The position numbers and the translations under genes are program-made. This document shows positions 12,187 to 20,152 of a DNA stretch of 64,000 nucleotides, piece by piece. Below the pieces are notes generated by a model. That model saw nothing but the letters and a program-made list of their open reading frames with translations. It searched no databases and was not told the DNA's origin. The stretch is from positions 1,674,001-1,738,000 of the forward strand of contig NZ_CP109479.1 of the NCBI RefSeq assembly GCF_036227485.1, in the 5' to 3' direction. The stretch is from Streptomyces sp. NBC_01451 (GTDB lineage: Bacteria; Actinomycetota; Actinomycetes; Streptomycetales; Streptomycetaceae). Within the stretch, counting starts at the first letter, position 1. Every line of letters starts with the position of its first letter.

Positions 12187-12486
12187 GAGCGGGGCAGGGC
12201 GACAGCGGACGCCCGGGAGCCGGTCGCCGGGTGGACCGGCCAGGGCCGGGGCGCGGTCCAGCGGCGTGCGCATCGCCGTGCGCCCTTCGGGACGGGCCGG
12301 TGGAGCGCCCAGGCAGTGACAGCAGTGAAGGCCGACGACGAGCCGGGGACGTGACGCGTGTCCGTGTGCGGCAGCCGTACACGGTGCACCGGGCCTCGGG
12401 CCCGCAGACGGGCGTACACCGGATACTGGTCCGTCCTGAACCCGTCACGACCTGACCGGCCGTCATGAGAACGTGTGCCGTGCCCG
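12187..12486. other. Intergenic stretch without recognisable gene
   Basis: These 300 bases separate two convergent genes. Open frames on both strands encode arginine- and proline-rich shadow peptides with no family resemblance, and I see no strong hairpin. Confidence 0.5.
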
Positions 12487-13167
12487 CTAGGGCCCGTTCT
12501 GCCCGTCTTCCTCCAGGAGTCCGGCGTCGTACGCCAACAGGGCGATCTGCACCCGGTTGTTGAGGCCGAGCTTGGCGAGGATGCGGGAGACGTGGGTCTT
12601 GACGGTGGCGACGCTCATGAACAGGGCGGCGGCGGTCTCGGCGTTCGACCGGCCCCGGCCGACGGCGACCGCGACCTCGCGTTCCCGGTCGTTCAGCGCG
12701 CGGATCCGCTCCCGGGCGCCGGCCCGCCGGGTGTCGGCCGTGCCGCCCGCCGCGTGGGCCATCAGCTGGCGGGTCACGGCGGGCGACAGCACGGGGTCCC
12801 CGGCCGCGACACGGCGTACCGCGGCGAGGATCTCGGCGGGCGGGGTGTCCTTGAGGACGAAGCCGGCGGCGCCCGCGCGCAGGGCGCGCAGTACCTGGTC
12901 GTCGGCGTGGAAGGTGGTGAGGACCACGACCTGCGGGGCGTCCCGGAGGGCCCGCAGGCGCTCGGTGGCGGCGAGGCCGTCCATCGTCGGCATCCGGATG
13001 TCCATGAGCACGACGTCCGGGCGGGTGCGGCCGACGAGCGCCTCGACCTCGCTGCCGTCGGCGGCCTCGCCGACGATCTCGATGTCGTCCGCGCCGCCCA
13101 ACATCAAGGACAGGCCCGCCCGTACCAGGGGGTCGTCGTCGACGAGGAGCAGTCTGATCACGGTCAT
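12487..13167 (-). CDS. NarL/LuxR-family response regulator
   Basis: A 226-residue response regulator. The receiver domain has the acidic pair DDD at 10-12, the phosphoacceptor Asp56 in VLMDIRMP, Thr84 and Lys106 (VLKD). A C-terminal LuxR-type helix-turn-helix contains LNDREREVAVAVGRGRSNAETA and VKTHVSRILAKLG. It most likely pairs with the NarL-type sensor kinase encoded on the same strand at 14377-15732. An oppositely oriented aldo/keto reductase gene separates the two, which is unusual for such pairs. Confidence 0.93.
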   Translation of the reverse strand: MTVIRLLLVDDDPLVRAGLSLMLGGADDIEIVGEAADGSEVEALVGRTRPDVVLMDIRMPTMDGLAATERLRALRDAPQVVVLTTFHADDQVLRALRAGAAGFVLKDTPPAEILAAVRRVAAGDPVLSPAVTRQLMAHAAGGTADTRRAGARERIRALNDREREVAVAVGRGRSNAETAAALFMSVATVKTHVSRILAKLGLNNRVQIALLAYDAGLLEEDGQNGP

Positions 13168-13262
13168 GGCCCTACGTAATCACGGTTGTGCGGCGCCCGG
13201 ACGTACACGGGTGGCGCGGGCTACATTGCCGACCTGAACACCCGTGAGGCGAGGGGACTTTC

Positions 13263-14297
13263 GTGCGCTACCGACTGCTGGGCCGGACCGGTCTGCGGGT
13301 CTCCGAGCTCTTCCTGGGGGCCATGACCTTCGGCGACCAGGGCGGGGTGGGGGCACCCAAGGGGGAGTGCGCGCGGATCCTCGACGCGTACGAGGACGCC
13401 GGCGGGAACGTCGTCGACACCGCGATCAACTACCGCGGCGGTGCGAGCGAGACGATGCTGGGCGAACTCCTCAGAGGGCGGCGCGACCGGCTCGTACTGT
13501 CCACGAAGTACACGATCTCGCGCGACGGCGCCGACCCCAACGCCGCCGGCAACCACCGCAAGAACCTGACGCTGTCCCTGGAAACGAGCCTGCGCCGCCT
13601 CGGCACGGACTACGTCGACATCTACTGGGTGCACATCTGGGACCGCGCCACGCCCGTCGAGGAGACCATGCGCGCCCTCGACGACGCCGTGCGCTCCGGG
13701 AAGGTGCTGTACGTCGGCATCTCGGACGCCCCTGCCTGGGTGGTGTCCCGGGCCAACACCCTCGCGGAGTGGCGGGGCTGGTCGCAGTTCGCCGCGCTGC
13801 AGGTGCCGTACAGCCTGCTCAACCGGGACATCGAGCGCGAACTGCTGCCGATGGCCGAGGCGTTCGGGATGTCGGTCGCGGCCTGGAGTCCGCTGCAGAA
13901 CGGCATCCTGTCCGGCAAGTACACACGCGCGCGGGGCATCGCCCCCGACGAGTCGGTACGGCTGTCCGCGGACGCGATCGGCGAGCGCGAGCACACGGTG
14001 GCGCGGGCGGTGCAGTCGGCGGCGGACGAACTCGGCGCGTCCCCCGCGCAGGTGGCCATCGCGTGGACCATGGCGCACTCCCCCGCCGTGCACCCGATCG
14101 TCGGCGCGCGCCGGGTCGAGCAGCTCACGGACAACCTCGGCGCGGCCGAACTGACGCTCCCCGCCGACCTGGTGGCGGGACTCGACGAGACCACCGGGTT
14201 CCGGCCCGGCTTCCCGACCGAGTTCATCGAGGAGACCTCTGCCTGGGTGTACGGGGAGGCGGGCCAACGGGTGGTGCCGCGTACGGTGCGCGCCTGA
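13263..14297 (+). CDS. Aldo/keto reductase
   Basis: A 344-residue NADP-dependent aldo/keto reductase. The TIM-barrel markers are all present: Asp in VVDTAINY, the catalytic Tyr of INY, LSTKYTISRDG with the lysine, and VDIYWVHIWD with the histidine. The C-terminal cofactor motif is PIVGARRVEQL. The start is GTG, with GAGGCGAGGGG upstream. The substrate is unknown. It sits between the two genes of a two-component system on the opposite strand, so it may be that system's target or a later insertion. Confidence 0.9.
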   Translation: MRYRLLGRTGLRVSELFLGAMTFGDQGGVGAPKGECARILDAYEDAGGNVVDTAINYRGGASETMLGELLRGRRDRLVLSTKYTISRDGADPNAAGNHRKNLTLSLETSLRRLGTDYVDIYWVHIWDRATPVEETMRALDDAVRSGKVLYVGISDAPAWVVSRANTLAEWRGWSQFAALQVPYSLLNRDIERELLPMAEAFGMSVAAWSPLQNGILSGKYTRARGIAPDESVRLSADAIGEREHTVARAVQSAADELGASPAQVAIAWTMAHSPAVHPIVGARRVEQLTDNLGAAELTLPADLVAGLDETTGFRPGFPTEFIEETSAWVYGEAGQRVVPRTVRA

Positions 14298-14376
14298 CAG
14301 CGCCCTCTCCGCCGAAACCCTTCCAGAGAGGTTCGTCGGCTTCTCACGTTCTCCAGAGGTTCGACGACGGGGTTGG

Positions 14377-15732
14377 TCAGGCACCCCACGGCAGCCAGGC
14401 CCGGACGGCGAATCCTCCGGCCCCGCCCGCGCCCCCACCGCCGCTGTCGGCCCCGTCCGCCTCCGCGCCGTGCTCCAGCCGGCCGCCCGCCAGTGTCGCG
14501 CGCTCGGTCAGGCCGATGAGGCCCTGTCCGGAACCGGGGACGTGCGGGACCCTTCCCGGGGGCGCGGGATTGCGCACGGAGACGGTCAGGCCGTCGCCCG
14601 GGGCGCCCGCGAGGGAGACCGTGACCTCGGCGCCCGGGGCATGCTTGCGCGCGTTCGTGAGGCCCTCCTGGACGATCCGGTAGGCGGTGCGGCCGATGGA
14701 GGCGGGGACGGCGGCCGGCGCCCTCACGCGGCTGTCCAGCACGATCTTCATGCCGGCCTCGCGGGATTCGCTCACCAGGGTGTCGAGCGCGGCCAGCGTC
14801 GGCTGCGGGCGCCCCGCCTCCTCCGCGTCGCCTGCCCGCAGGACGCCGATGATCTCCCGCAGGTCCTGGAGGGCGTCGTGCGCGCTCTCCCGGATGACCC
14901 CGGCGGCCCGCGCGACCTCCTCGCGGGGTGCGTCGGGCCGGAACTCCAGGGCGCCGGCGTGGACGCTCAGCAGGGTGAGCCGATGGGCGAGCACGTCGTG
15001 CATCTCCCGCGCGATGGCCTCGCGGGCGAGCCGCTGCGCCTGCTCCGCGCGCAGCACCGCCTCCGTCTCGGCCCGTCGCAGCCGGTCCCGCAGGCTCACC
15101 ATGAGCTGCCGCTTGGACCGCACGAACATGCCCCAGCCGACCGCGGTCGCGGTCAGCAGGACGCTGAGGACCACCGAGACGAAGTACGGCAGGTCCGGGT
15201 CGGGGCGCAGCCAGTAGAAGAGCGGCAGCACAGCGACGGAGGCACCGCCGACCAGGCCGACGTACCGGAAGGGCCGGTGCACGGCGAGGGAGAAGAGGGC
15301 GACCAGGCCGGCACCGCCCGCGGTGCTCGACACGAGGCTGACCGCGAGCATCGCGACGGCGAGGCCGAGCGGCCAGCGGCGCCGCAGCCATACGGCGGCG
15401 CAGGAGAGGGCGCCGAGCCACTGGTCGACGGCGGCGAGGGCGTGCGGGGTGTTCGGGTCTCCGGCGAGGGCGTCGGCGCCCAGCACTCCGACGAGGACGG
15501 CCAGCAGGAAGCAGGTGAAGTCGACGACCCAGTCGCGCGCGGTGCGCCGGGGTCGCGCGGACCTTGCGAACCACCCGGTCGCCTCTCTCCCGGAGCGGGA
15601 ACCGGGACGGGGACCACGATCGGAGCCGGGGTCGTGATCGAGTTCGTCGAGCACGGCCGACGGGAAGAGCCACCGCCGCCCCGGGAACGCCGTCGGGGCC
15701 TCGGGAACGGATGCCGGTCTGTCACCACTCAC
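14377..15732 (-). CDS. NarL-type sensor histidine kinase
   Basis: A 451-residue membrane sensor kinase of the HisKA_3 class. A proline/arginine-rich N-terminus precedes about five hydrophobic segments (residues 70-215), a short coiled linker (RRAETEAVLRAEQAQRLARE), and the phosphorylated histidine in AREMHDVLAHRLTLL near 244. The ATPase N-box NARKHA is near 360 and the G-box GQGLIGLTERA near 407. The start is taken as GTG at 15732, the first candidate with normal composition. Its partner should be the response regulator at 12487-13167. No extracellular sensory domain is seen, so it probably senses within the membrane. Confidence 0.92.
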   Translation of the reverse strand: MSGDRPASVPEAPTAFPGRRWLFPSAVLDELDHDPGSDRGPRPGSRSGREATGWFARSARPRRTARDWVVDFTCFLLAVLVGVLGADALAGDPNTPHALAAVDQWLGALSCAAVWLRRRWPLGLAVAMLAVSLVSSTAGGAGLVALFSLAVHRPFRYVGLVGGASVAVLPLFYWLRPDPDLPYFVSVVLSVLLTATAVGWGMFVRSKRQLMVSLRDRLRRAETEAVLRAEQAQRLAREAIAREMHDVLAHRLTLLSVHAGALEFRPDAPREEVARAAGVIRESAHDALQDLREIIGVLRAGDAEEAGRPQPTLAALDTLVSESREAGMKIVLDSRVRAPAAVPASIGRTAYRIVQEGLTNARKHAPGAEVTVSLAGAPGDGLTVSVRNPAPPGRVPHVPGSGQGLIGLTERATLAGGRLEHGAEADGADSGGGGAGGAGGFAVRAWLPWGA

Positions 15733-15910
15733 GGTCGACAAATCTACGCAGTGACGGCCCGCGCCACCCCCGCCGAGCCGTGATCGTCGACCAAAGTCGC
15801 ACCGCCGCAGACTTTCGGCGCCCCTCGCGGCAACGACCGGCGACTTGGGGGGAGGGCGCCTCGCCCTGCGGCCGATGGGAGCGGAGAGCCCGCGGAGCAA
15901 GGATCTCGAC

Positions 15911-16111
15911 ATGAGACATTTACTGGAGATCGCCGGTTTCATCGCCCTGGTGCAGGGCGCCGCGGGCCTGCTGTACGCCTTCGCCGATCTGCGGTGGGGT
16001 CTCGTGCAGAAACTCGGCTTTCTCGACGGTTACGAGATCTACGCGAGCGTGGCCCTGCTCGTGCTGTCGTTCGCGCTGTTCGCCGCCGCCGAGAGCCGGA
16101 AGCCCGGGTGA
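15911..16111 (+). CDS. Small membrane protein with a TTA codon at position 4
   Basis: A 66-residue protein with two hydrophobic helices (IAGFIALVQGAAGLLYAF and YASVALLVLSFALFAA) and a short charged tail. AAGGA lies about 7 bases before the ATG. Codon 4 is TTA, the rarest Streptomyces codon, so expression should require the bldA tRNA and be limited to late growth. It is divergent from the sensor kinase gene. I do not recognise a characterised family. Confidence 0.75.
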   Translation: MRHLLEIAGFIALVQGAAGLLYAFADLRWGLVQKLGFLDGYEIYASVALLVLSFALFAAAESRKPG

Positions 16112-16185
16112 CATGGAGACGCCATGCGCCAGGTTAACTTCCCGAAAACTCATCGGACTTGCCGGGAAAATCTCCGGAGTTGTCA

Positions 16186-16226
16186 TTGACATGCCACTAT
16201 CTACGCGCGTCATCATGACGTCATGA
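16186..16226 (+). promoter_or_regulatory. Promoter region of the RNase Sa gene with start-codon palindrome
   Basis: TTGACA is at 16186-16191. No clear -10 is seen 16-18 bases further. A perfect 14-bp palindrome TCATGACGTCATGA at 16213-16226 covers the start codon (16223). It could be an operator or an mRNA hairpin hiding the start. Confidence 0.45.
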
Positions 16227-16618
16227 GATTCCCCCCACGGATCACTCGTATCGGCACCTCGGTCGCTGTCCTGTCCGCTCTCCTGGTCGGCGGTGGCGTC
16301 ACCGCCGGCACTGCGGGCGCCGCCACCTCGGCGGTCGGCAGCATCTGCTACGACGACCTGCCGTCGCAGGCCTACACCACGCTCAACCTGATCGCGAAGG
16401 GCGGCCCCTACCCGTACTCGCAGGACGGCGGCGTCTTCCAGAACCGCGAGCGGCTCCTGCCCAGCCAGAGCACCGGCTACTACCACGAGTACACCGTCAA
16501 GACCCCTGGTTCCTCGACGCGCGGCGCGCGGCGCATCATCACCGGTGAGGAGTACCAGGAGGACTACTACACCTCCGACCACTACGCCTCGTTCGACCTC
16601 ATCGACTACGGCTGCTGA
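16223..16618 (+). CDS. Secreted guanyl-specific ribonuclease, RNase Sa type
   Basis: A 131-residue precursor. A signal peptide of about 34 residues (RITRIGTSVAVLSALLVGG, cleavage likely after AGA-A) precedes a mature domain clearly like RNase Sa of S. aureofaciens. TLNLIA, PYSQDGGVFQNRE, GYYHEYTV and RRIITGEE are all conserved. The catalytic residues match Glu89, Arg104 and His120, which correspond to Glu54, Arg69 and His85 of the mature enzyme. Cys42 and Cys131 match its disulfide. The enzyme cleaves RNA after guanosine outside the cell. No barstar-like inhibitor gene is visible nearby. An imperfect hairpin follows the gene. Confidence 0.93.
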   Translation: MRFPPRITRIGTSVAVLSALLVGGGVTAGTAGAATSAVGSICYDDLPSQAYTTLNLIAKGGPYPYSQDGGVFQNRERLLPSQSTGYYHEYTVKTPGSSTRGARRIITGEEYQEDYYTSDHYASFDLIDYGC

Positions 16619-16966
16619 GTCCCCACGGCTCGGTCCCGGGCGAGTCCCCCACGGCTCAGCCACAGGAACGGCGCCACCCGCTGGAGGTCCGGCCCGGCAC
16701 GCGGCCGGGCCTCCAGCGGCCACCGACGACGCGCACGCGTCACTTCCACAGACCGCCAGAGCGCCACAGAGCGCCACACGCCGCGGCGACGTCCCGCGCG
16801 CGTGACGCGGCCTCCGGCAACGGCAACTCAGGACCGGCCTTGATCACGGCGTTCCAGCCGTCCGCCGGCCCTTGCGGGCAGAGGTGCCGGACCCCGGCAT
16901 GACGATGGGGGGCGCACCGGCGATCAGTGCACCCCCCACCCGCATACGGCGTCCGGTGAACGCCTC
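16619..16966. other. Intergenic region downstream of the RNase gene
   Basis: This 348-base stretch holds the hairpin listed separately and a short exact repeat of AGAGCGCCAC. No credible gene is seen on either strand. Confidence 0.5.
16678..16719. terminator. Hairpin after RNase Sa gene
   Basis: The outer arms 16678-16687 and 16710-16719 pair perfectly over 10 bp. An inner GGCCCGG/CCGGGCC pairing extends the structure with a small bulge. The position, 60 bases after the stop, fits transcription termination. Confidence 0.65.
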
Positions 16967-17137
16967 CTACCAGCGGTACCAGCGGCCACGCCGCCCGCCT
17001 GCTCCGGTGGAGCGGGCGAGGAATCCGGCCAGCCAGATCACCAGGACGATCACGGCGATCCACCACAGGGCCTTGAGGGCGAACCCGGCGCCGAAGAGGA
17101 TCAGGACGAGCAGCAGGACCAGTATCAGGGGAACCAT
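16967..17137 (-). CDS. Small hydrophobic membrane protein
   Basis: A 56-residue protein. Two closely spaced hydrophobic helices (VPLILVLLLVLILFGAGF and WWIAVIVLVIWLAGFLA) are followed by a basic tail RRGRWYRW. It is typical of the small hydrophobic proteins found next to stress-responsive genes in Streptomyces; no function is known. GGAGG lies 9 bases before the ATG at 17137. Another ATG two codons upstream (17143) is too close to that site. It is divergent from the PAP2-DAGK gene. Confidence 0.75.
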   Translation of the reverse strand: MVPLILVLLLVLILFGAGFALKALWWIAVIVLVIWLAGFLARSTGAGGRRGRWYRW

Positions 17138-17143
17138 TGTCAT

Positions 17144-17444
17144 CAACCTCCGTCCCGCCGTGTGCCCGGGCCTGATCTCCGTACACGCCGGAAATTTATC
17201 TGTTTCTTATCCGCTGCCCGGGGCATTCGACCGGGCTGCCCGTGGGCGACGAGGAGCGGTGTCCGGCGGCGGGTCGTCGGCCGGTGTCCCACCGGCTCCT
17301 TCCGCGCGTGTGCGGGGCGCGAGGTCGTCGATTCCCGCATCACGGAGCGTCTGCGCCTCCGCTTCGGGGGCATACGGCGGTGGATCGGGTGCGAACGCCA
17401 CCCAGCCGAAGACCGTCGCGAGCCGTCGATTTGTGGGAGCCCCG
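17144..17444. other. Divergent promoter region with AT-rich patch
   Basis: The 301 bases between the small membrane protein and the PAP2-DAGK gene contain an AT-rich patch around 17190-17211 that stands out from the surrounding GC. It probably carries promoters for both directions. No gene is seen. Confidence 0.5.
17202..17226 (+). promoter_or_regulatory. Possible stress-sigma promoter (GTTTC-N14-GGGCAT)
   Basis: GTTTC at 17202-17206 and GGGCAT at 17221-17226 are separated by 14 bases. This resembles the SigB-type stress promoters of Streptomyces (GNNTN-N14-16-GGGTAC/T) with one mismatch in the -10. It points toward the PAP2-DAGK, YihY and PAP2 genes. Confidence 0.3.
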
Positions 17445-19193
17445 ATGCCGACCGCCGTACCGGAAAGAGCCGCAGGAGCGACCGGGAAGGGGCCCGAAGG
17501 GGTCCGGCCGGGCCGCTCGCCCGTCCTGCCCCGCGGTATCGGCAGGACCGCCGCGCGCATCGGCGCACTGACCGTCTGCCAGGCCGCCCTGATGGTGGGC
17601 TTCGGGCTCCTGCTCACGGGTCCCGCCCGGAACGTGTGGCCGCTGACGGTCGAGGACGACGTCAACGAGGGCTTCGAACGGATCCGTACGGGCCCGCTCA
17701 CCACCCTGTCGTACGTCGGCTCGGAGGCGGGCAACACCCTCACGGTCGTCGCCGTCACGCTGTTGAGCTGCGTGGCCCTGCTGCTCGTGCCCCGGCTGCC
17801 GATGTGGCGTCAGGCCGTCTTCCTCGCCGTCGCCGTCTCGCTCCAGTCGCTGGTGTTCCTGGCTGTCACCGAGTCGGTGGACCGTACCCGCCCGGACGTG
17901 CACCGCCTCGACGACTCACCACCCACGTCCAGCTACACCTCCGGCCACACGGGCGCGGCCACCGCGCTCTACGCCGGACTCGCGGTGCTGGTGCTGTCCC
18001 GGGTCCGCAGGCCGTGGCGGTGGCCGCTGGCCGGGCTGCTGTTCCTCCTGCCGCTGGTCGTCGGTGCCGCCCGCCTCTACCGGGGCATGCACCATCCCAC
18101 GGACGTGATCGGCGGACTGGCCAACGGCGCCCTGTCCCTGCTGATCGTCGGCCGCGCACTGTTCGTCGACAGGTCCGTGGCCGCCGTCCCCCCGCCGCGG
18201 AGCGGGCTCGACGACGCGACCGCCGGGGTCCAGGAACGCGAGCCCGGCAGCACCGCCGTGATCTTCAACCCCACGGTGACCGACGAAGCGGCCCTCGAAA
18301 GACTGCTAGGGGTCCTCGAACAGCACGGCCACCGCGCACCGGCGTTCATCGAGACCACCGCCGACGATCCCGGCAGCGGCCAGGCGGCCGGCGCGGTCCG
18401 TGACGGAGCGACACTGGTCGTGGTCTGCGGCGGCGACGGAACCGTCAGGGCTGCCGCGGACGCCCTGGCCGGCAGCGGGGTACCGCTCGTCGTGGTGCCC
18501 TGCGGCACCGGCAACCTGCTGGCCCGCAACCTCGGCCTGCCGCTCAACCCCTCCGCCGCCCTCGACGCCGCGCTGTCCGGCAGCCCGCAGCGCCTCGACC
18601 TCGGCCGCATCGAGGGCGACGGCCTCGCCGCCACCCACTTCACGGCGATGTCCGGGGCCGGTCTCGACGCCGCGATGCTGGAGCACACCGACGACCGCGC
18701 CAAGTCCGCCGTGGGCTGGCCCGCCTACGCCCTCGCCACCGTCGCCACCCTGCGCACACCCCGGATGCGGCTGACGGTCCGGCTCGACGACGCGCCCGTC
18801 CTGCACCGCACTGCCCGCATGGTGCTCCTCGCCAACGTCGGCACCGTGCAGGGCGGTCTCACCCTCCTCCCGGCGGCCCGGCCCGACGACGGACTGCTCG
18901 ACCTGCTGATCCTCGACCCGCGCGGCCCCGGCGGCTGGATGCGCGCCCTGGGCATCCTGATGCGCGGCCGCGGGCGGAACTCACGGCCCACGACCGTGGA
19001 CCACCTGGTCCCCGAGGGCACCGGCGCCAAGGGCGTCCCGGTGGAGTTCCTCACCTTCCGGCGGGCCGAACTCACCTTCGCCGCGCCGCAGTCGCGTGAA
19101 GTCGACGGGGACCCGATGTCCCACGGCCGACGTCTCACCGCCGAGGTCAGGCCCGGTGCGCTGACCGTCCTGCTGCCCACCCGGGAGAAGTGA
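17445..19193 (+). CDS. Fusion of PAP2 phosphatase and diacylglycerol-kinase domains
   Basis: A 582-residue two-domain protein. The N-terminal half has about six membrane helices and the PAP2 motifs: DRTRPDVHR (KxxxxxxRP-like), SYTSGHTG (variant PSGH) and ARLYRGMHHPTDV. The C-terminal half is a diacylglycerol/sphingosine kinase-like catalytic domain with GGDGTVRAAADAL, PCGTGNLLARNLGLPL and SGAGLDAAML. It could both phosphorylate and dephosphorylate lipids, for example in undecaprenyl or phosphatidate recycling. This is family knowledge, and the substrate is unknown. GGGAG lies 5 bases before the ATG. The next gene starts immediately after its stop, so the three membrane genes form an operon. 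Confidence 0.9.
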   Translation: MPTAVPERAAGATGKGPEGVRPGRSPVLPRGIGRTAARIGALTVCQAALMVGFGLLLTGPARNVWPLTVEDDVNEGFERIRTGPLTTLSYVGSEAGNTLTVVAVTLLSCVALLLVPRLPMWRQAVFLAVAVSLQSLVFLAVTESVDRTRPDVHRLDDSPPTSSYTSGHTGAATALYAGLAVLVLSRVRRPWRWPLAGLLFLLPLVVGAARLYRGMHHPTDVIGGLANGALSLLIVGRALFVDRSVAAVPPPRSGLDDATAGVQEREPGSTAVIFNPTVTDEAALERLLGVLEQHGHRAPAFIETTADDPGSGQAAGAVRDGATLVVVCGGDGTVRAAADALAGSGVPLVVVPCGTGNLLARNLGLPLNPSAALDAALSGSPQRLDLGRIEGDGLAATHFTAMSGAGLDAAMLEHTDDRAKSAVGWPAYALATVATLRTPRMRLTVRLDDAPVLHRTARMVLLANVGTVQGGLTLLPAARPDDGLLDLLILDPRGPGGWMRALGILMRGRGRNSRPTTVDHLVPEGTGAKGVPVEFLTFRRAELTFAAPQSREVDGDPMSHGRRLTAEVRPGALTVLLPTREK

Positions 19194-20147
19194 ATGGGCA
19201 CCGCCACCAAGGTCCCCGAGACCCGCGACATGACCGGCGACGAACTCTCGGCCGACGAGGCGCTGGCGTCGCTGCGCCGCTACGGCCGCTGGCCGCTGCT
19301 GCGCGACTCCTTCGTCCGGTTCCGCTACGCAGACGGCTTCAGCCATTCCCGTGCGCTCGCCCTTCAGACGGTGCTGTCGGTGATCCCGCTGGCCATCGCC
19401 TTCGTAGGGCTGTCCAGCGCGCTGCACACGGAGAACATCGGCCGGCTAGCCGAACTGACCATCCACCGGCTCGCACAGGGGCCCAGCGCCGACGTCGTCG
19501 ACGACGCGCTGGACCGCAGCCGCCGCAGTGCGGGCAACGGTGCCCAGATCGCCCTCTGGTTCGGCCTGCTCTTCTCCATGGTCAACGTCACCACCGCGAT
19601 GTGCCAGATCGAACGCGGCGCCAACCGGATCTACGGCAACGAACGGGACCGCCCCTTCCGCCAGAAGTACCTGCGCGGGCTCGCGATGGCCCTCGGCGCG
19701 GGTATCCCGCTCGGCCTCGGGTTCATCATGATGGTGGCCGGGGGCGACCTGGCCGCCGCCGCTGTGACGGTGTATCACCTCGACGGCGACGCCAGGACCG
19801 TCTGCGAGATGCTGCGCTGGCCCTTCGGCCTGCTGCTCGCCCTTCTCTCGGCCAGCGTGATCTTCCGCCGTTCCCCCCGGCGCCGGCAGCCCGGCTACAC
19901 CTGGCTGGCCTTCGGTGCCGCCGTGTATCTCGTGCTGTGGACGGCCCTGACCTGGCTGCTGAGCCTGTATTTGGGGATCAGCGGGTCCTTCGACGCGGTC
20001 TACGGTCCGCTCAGCGCCTTCATGTCGCTGCTCATCTGGGCCTACCTGACCTCCATCGCCCTCTTTCTGGGCCTGTCGTTCGCCGCGCAGCTGGAGGCCG
20101 CGCGGGCTCTGCGGCCCGGTCCGATCACAGCCGACCCGGGAGTCTGA
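19194..20147 (+). CDS. YihY/BrkB-family inner-membrane protein
   Basis: A 317-residue protein with about six hydrophobic helices and the YihY/UPF0761 features: FSHSRALALQTVLSVIPL near the start and YGPLSAFMSLLIWAYLTS toward the end. The biochemical role of this family is unresolved; despite older names it is not an RNase. Its ATG directly follows the TGA of the PAP2-DAGK gene, so translation is probably coupled. The neighbours on both sides are PAP2 lipid phosphatases, which points to envelope lipid handling. Confidence 0.88.
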   Translation: MGTATKVPETRDMTGDELSADEALASLRRYGRWPLLRDSFVRFRYADGFSHSRALALQTVLSVIPLAIAFVGLSSALHTENIGRLAELTIHRLAQGPSADVVDDALDRSRRSAGNGAQIALWFGLLFSMVNVTTAMCQIERGANRIYGNERDRPFRQKYLRGLAMALGAGIPLGLGFIMMVAGGDLAAAAVTVYHLDGDARTVCEMLRWPFGLLLALLSASVIFRRSPRRRQPGYTWLAFGAAVYLVLWTALTWLLSLYLGISGSFDAVYGPLSAFMSLLIWAYLTSIALFLGLSFAAQLEAARALRPGPITADPGV

Positions 20148-20152
20148 TCCGC

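Noticed and set aside
12187..12486. Small open frames in the convergent gap after the Gfo/Idh gene
   Set aside because: No ribosome site, coding bias or family resemblance.
14298..14376. Imperfect hairpin and repeated CCAGAG-GGTTCG between aldo/keto reductase and kinase genes
   Set aside because: Too many mismatches to call a terminator or repeat with confidence.
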